A DNA stretch of 8,341 bases, from contig CAUJFK010000387.1 of NCBI GenBank assembly GCA_963169175.1, positions 1 through 8,341 of the forward strand, written 5' to 3'. Below are positions 6,258 through 8,341 of this stretch, in pieces. The stretch's first letter is position 1; each line of letters starts with the position of its first letter. Source of the stretch: Acidobacteriota bacterium (GTDB lineage Bacteria; Acidobacteriota; Blastocatellia; Pyrinomonadales; Pyrinomonadaceae). The notes beneath the pieces are model-generated. The model was given only the letters and a program-made list of their open reading frames with translations. It made no database searches and was not told where the DNA came from. The position numbers and the translations under genes are program-made.

Positions 6258-6287
6258 CGGGCGGCGGCCGTTTCCTGCTGCCGCCCG
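6258..6287 (-). terminator. GC-rich hairpin after tssC, terminator or attenuator candidate
   Basis: CGGGCGGC (6258-6265) pairs perfectly with GCCGCCCG (6280-6287), extended by two inner G-C pairs after one mismatch, leaving a short loop. It starts 20 bases downstream of the tssC stop. The minus-strand sequence after it is only mildly T-rich, so it lacks a classic Rho-independent tail. The rest of the 183-base tssC-hcp gap (6124-6306) has no gene; it holds this hairpin, the AT-rich dyad and the hcp ribosome-binding site. The gap is the longest in the locus apart from the cassette. Confidence 0.5.
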
Positions 6288-6306
6288 ATGAATACGACTT
6301 ACCCGA

Positions 6307-7797
6307 TCAACCTTTGGCCGGGGCCGGAAGATCGGCGACCAGACGCAGCGAGACCGAAAGCTCGTCAAGCTGGAAGTGCGGCCGCAGGAACGCAACGGCA
6401 CGGTAGCAGCCCGGCTTGCCCGGTATCTCGGCAACATCCACGCGTGCTTCGCGCAACGGGAACTTTGCCTTGACTGCCTGCGACGCGGTATCGTCCGGCG
6501 TGACATAGTTCATGATCCAGCGATTGAGGAACGCCTCGGCATCCGCACGCGACATGAAGCTGCCGATTTTGTCACGGCACATCGACTTCAGGTAATGGGC
6601 GAAACGCGAGACGGCGAAGATGTATTGAAGCTGTGACGACAGCCGGGCATTGGCATTGGCCGCGTCCGTATCATACTTCTTGGCCTTGTTGCACGACTGG
6701 GTTGCGAAGAACGCCGCGTAGTCAGTGCCCTTACAGTGAACGAGCGGAATAAAACCGTTGTCCGAAAATTCCTTCTCGCGGCGGTCAGTAATCGCCACTT
6801 CGGTCGGACATTTCTCGGCCACTTCGCCTTCATCGGTCGCGAACGTATGGGTCGGCAGCCCGTCAACCAGGCCTCCGCCTTCAACACCGCGGATCGCAAC
6901 GCACCAGCCGTGCATGGCGAACGCTTCGGTCAGCCGCGTACCAAGCGAATAGGCCGCATTGCTCCACAGATATTTCTTGTGGTCTTTTCCGTCCACATCC
7001 TCTTCAAACCGGAACGATTCCGTCGGTTTGGTGGATGCGCCGTACGGCACACGTGCCAGCGTTCGGGGCATCGTCAGGCCAACATATCGCGAATCCTCCG
7101 ACTCACGGAAGCTGCGCCACTTGGCATATTCTAGACGGTCAAAGATCTTCGAGACGTCGCGGACCTCGGTCATCTCGGTATACGTCTCCCAACCGAACAG
7201 GTCAGGCGAGGCTGCGCTAAGGAACGGGGCGTGCGACGCGGCGGCGACTTGTGACATTTTCTCCAGCAACGCCATGTCCTGCGGATGGTTGCCGAACTCA
7301 TAATCGCCGATCAACGCACCGTACGGAGCTCCGCCGAACGTGCCGTATTCTTCCTCGTAGATCTTCTTGAACAGCGCCGATTGGTCGAATTCCAGTGCAC
7401 GTTCGAAGTCCTTGAGAAGATCTTTTTTATTGACGCTCATCACACGGATCTTCAACTGCGTACTTGTTTCCGAGTTCATCACCAACTGGTGCAGCCCGCG
7501 CCACGAACCTTCCAGTTTCTGGAAATCATCGTGGTGCATGATTTCATTGAGCTGGGAGGTGATCAGCCGGTCGATCTCAGCGATGCGCGAATTGATCGCC
7601 AGGTCCATGTTCTTGGACAAGGTCAGTTGGCCTGACATTATCTGGCTGACGAATTCGCCGATCATGTCTTTGGCTCGCTCTTTTTGAAAATCGTCGCGGG
7701 CCATTCGTCCGTCGGTCAATATTTTGTCAAGCAGACTGCCTTCGCCAACGGCCTCCTGGGTTTGAACGACTGCTTCTGTTTCTTTTTTGGTGGCCAT
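6307..7797 (-). CDS. tssC: TssC, T6SS contractile sheath large subunit
   Basis: 496 residues, the usual length for the VipB/ImpD/EvpB family. The whole protein reads as canonical. The N-terminal helical part includes DMIGEFVSQIMSGQLTLSKN. The sheath-core signature KLEGSWRGLHQLV is near 93-105, YGALIGDYEF follows later, and the C-terminal domain ends with CYRAVAFLRPHFQLDELSVS. In the family, TssC pairs with TssB; the heterodimers polymerise around the Hcp tube and contract to drive it outward, and ClpV later dismantles the sheath. The gene starts 4 bases after the tssB stop. AGGAGA (7807-7812) lies inside the tssB 3' end, 9 bases before the ATG, so the pair is probably translated together at similar levels. 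Confidence 0.98.
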   Translation of the reverse strand: MATKKETEAVVQTQEAVGEGSLLDKILTDGRMARDDFQKERAKDMIGEFVSQIMSGQLTLSKNMDLAINSRIAEIDRLITSQLNEIMHHDDFQKLEGSWRGLHQLVMNSETSTQLKIRVMSVNKKDLLKDFERALEFDQSALFKKIYEEEYGTFGGAPYGALIGDYEFGNHPQDMALLEKMSQVAAASHAPFLSAASPDLFGWETYTEMTEVRDVSKIFDRLEYAKWRSFRESEDSRYVGLTMPRTLARVPYGASTKPTESFRFEEDVDGKDHKKYLWSNAAYSLGTRLTEAFAMHGWCVAIRGVEGGGLVDGLPTHTFATDEGEVAEKCPTEVAITDRREKEFSDNGFIPLVHCKGTDYAAFFATQSCNKAKKYDTDAANANARLSSQLQYIFAVSRFAHYLKSMCRDKIGSFMSRADAEAFLNRWIMNYVTPDDTASQAVKAKFPLREARVDVAEIPGKPGCYRAVAFLRPHFQLDELSVSLRLVADLPAPAKG

Positions 7798-7801
7798 AAA
7801 A

Positions 7802-8317
7802 TCAATTCTCCTTTGCGTCTAATCCAAGCGCATCGCTCAATTCTTTCTGCTTGTCGGCGTTCGCGAGAACGTCAGTCAAAAGCGTTTCCAATTTGTCGTT
7901 GCCGTCCATCTTAGAGAGGAGGTCCGAAAGTTTTTGCCGCGCTTCGACCAATTTGCGAAGCGGGTCGACCTGTTGGACGACGTTGTCAGGCTCAAAGTCC
8001 TCAATGCTGTTGAACTTCAACTCGACACCCATCTTGCTGCCGTCATCCTGAAGCTTGTTCTCGGTTGTATAGGCCAGGCGCGGCTTCATTCCGGCGAGGA
8101 CCTGATCGAAATTGTCGCGATCTACCTCGACGAACTTGCGTTGTTTAACGCCCGGAAGCGGCTCTTCCGGCTTGCCGACGAAATCACCTAGCACTCCGAC
8201 AACGAACGGCAGTTCTTTAAGCTCCATTGCTCCGCCGACCTCGACATCATACGTGATCTGGACCCGCGGCGGGCGGATGCGGTCGATCTTATGTTGTATG
8301 CTTTCCTTCTTTGGCAT
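7802..8317 (-). CDS. tssB: TssB, T6SS contractile sheath small subunit
   Basis: 171 residues, typical for the VipA/ImpC/EvpA family. The start MPKKESIQHKIDRIRPPRV leads into VQITYDVEVGGAMELKELPFVVGVLGDF, the clear family signature. FVEVDRDNFDQVLAGMKPRL and LKFNSIEDFEPDNVV follow, and the C-terminus is a helical tail. In the family, TssB forms the sheath protomer with TssC. It is the first gene of the visible operon, with tssC directly behind it. The ATG at 8317 is supported by AGGAGA 8 bases upstream. Only 24 bases upstream are present, so its promoter, or any gene before it such as tssA, cannot be seen. Confidence 0.97.
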   Translation of the reverse strand: MPKKESIQHKIDRIRPPRVQITYDVEVGGAMELKELPFVVGVLGDFVGKPEEPLPGVKQRKFVEVDRDNFDQVLAGMKPRLAYTTENKLQDDGSKMGVELKFNSIEDFEPDNVVQQVDPLRKLVEARQKLSDLLSKMDGNDKLETLLTDVLANADKQKELSDALGLDAKEN

Positions 8318-8325
8318 CTTCGGTT

Positions 8326-8331
8326 TCTCCT
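8326..8331 (-). promoter_or_regulatory. Shine-Dalgarno site of tssB
   Basis: AGGAGA on the minus strand, 8 bases before the tssB ATG. It is the same hexamer as before tssC, hcp and clpV. Confidence 0.75.
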
Positions 8332-8341
8332 TTTCAGTCTA

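Noticed and set aside
6588..6899. 103-codon minus-strand open frame inside tssC
   Set aside because: It is in a different frame within the intact tssC gene, and its Arg-rich composition is that of an off-frame translation.

Overview
The window is the core of a type VI secretion system (T6SS) operon, read entirely on the minus strand. In transcription order (right to left) it holds tssB, tssC, hcp (tssD), tssE, tssF, tssG, a short GxxExxY-family gene, and the first 499 codons of clpV (tssH), which runs off the left edge. No coding gene is convincing on the plus strand, and I see no RNA gene or CRISPR array. The source looks like a moderately GC-rich environmental bacterium. An Acidobacteriota-like genome (or Planctomycetes/Verrucomicrobia) fits, because GxxExxY genes with CACAGAG-type repeats are, from memory, common there; this is only a suggestion.

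Layout: 8318-8341 holds only the tssB ribosome-binding site. tssB and tssC (sheath) are 4 bases apart. A 183-base gap with a GC-rich hairpin and an AT-rich dyad separates tssC from hcp (inner tube). hcp ends inside a strong hairpin and is followed by the baseplate genes tssE, tssF and tssG, with a smaller hairpin in each of the two gaps between them. A solo CACAGAG repeat lies just upstream of tssG. Between tssG and clpV sits a 418-base cassette bounded by inverted copies of that repeat and filled by the GxxExxY gene. clpV follows with its own good ribosome-binding site.

How the genes work together: TssB/TssC form the contractile sheath around the Hcp tube, TssE/F/G belong to the baseplate on which they assemble, and ClpV unfolds the contracted sheath for reuse. 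The membrane complex (TssJ/L/M), TssK, TssA, VgrG/PAAR and effectors are not in the window.

The main unusual points are: (1) a putative PD-(D/E)XK nuclease cassette with inverted-repeat ends placed between tssG and clpV without breaking either gene, its ORF using the repeat arms as coding sequence and its ATG overlapping the tssG stop; (2) an unusually long, arginine-rich Hcp C-terminus encoded by a long hairpin, with an alternative frame across the same stretch that looks more like coding sequence; (3) strong AGGAGA ribosome-binding sites on tssB, tssC, hcp and clpV but not on tssE, tssF or tssG.
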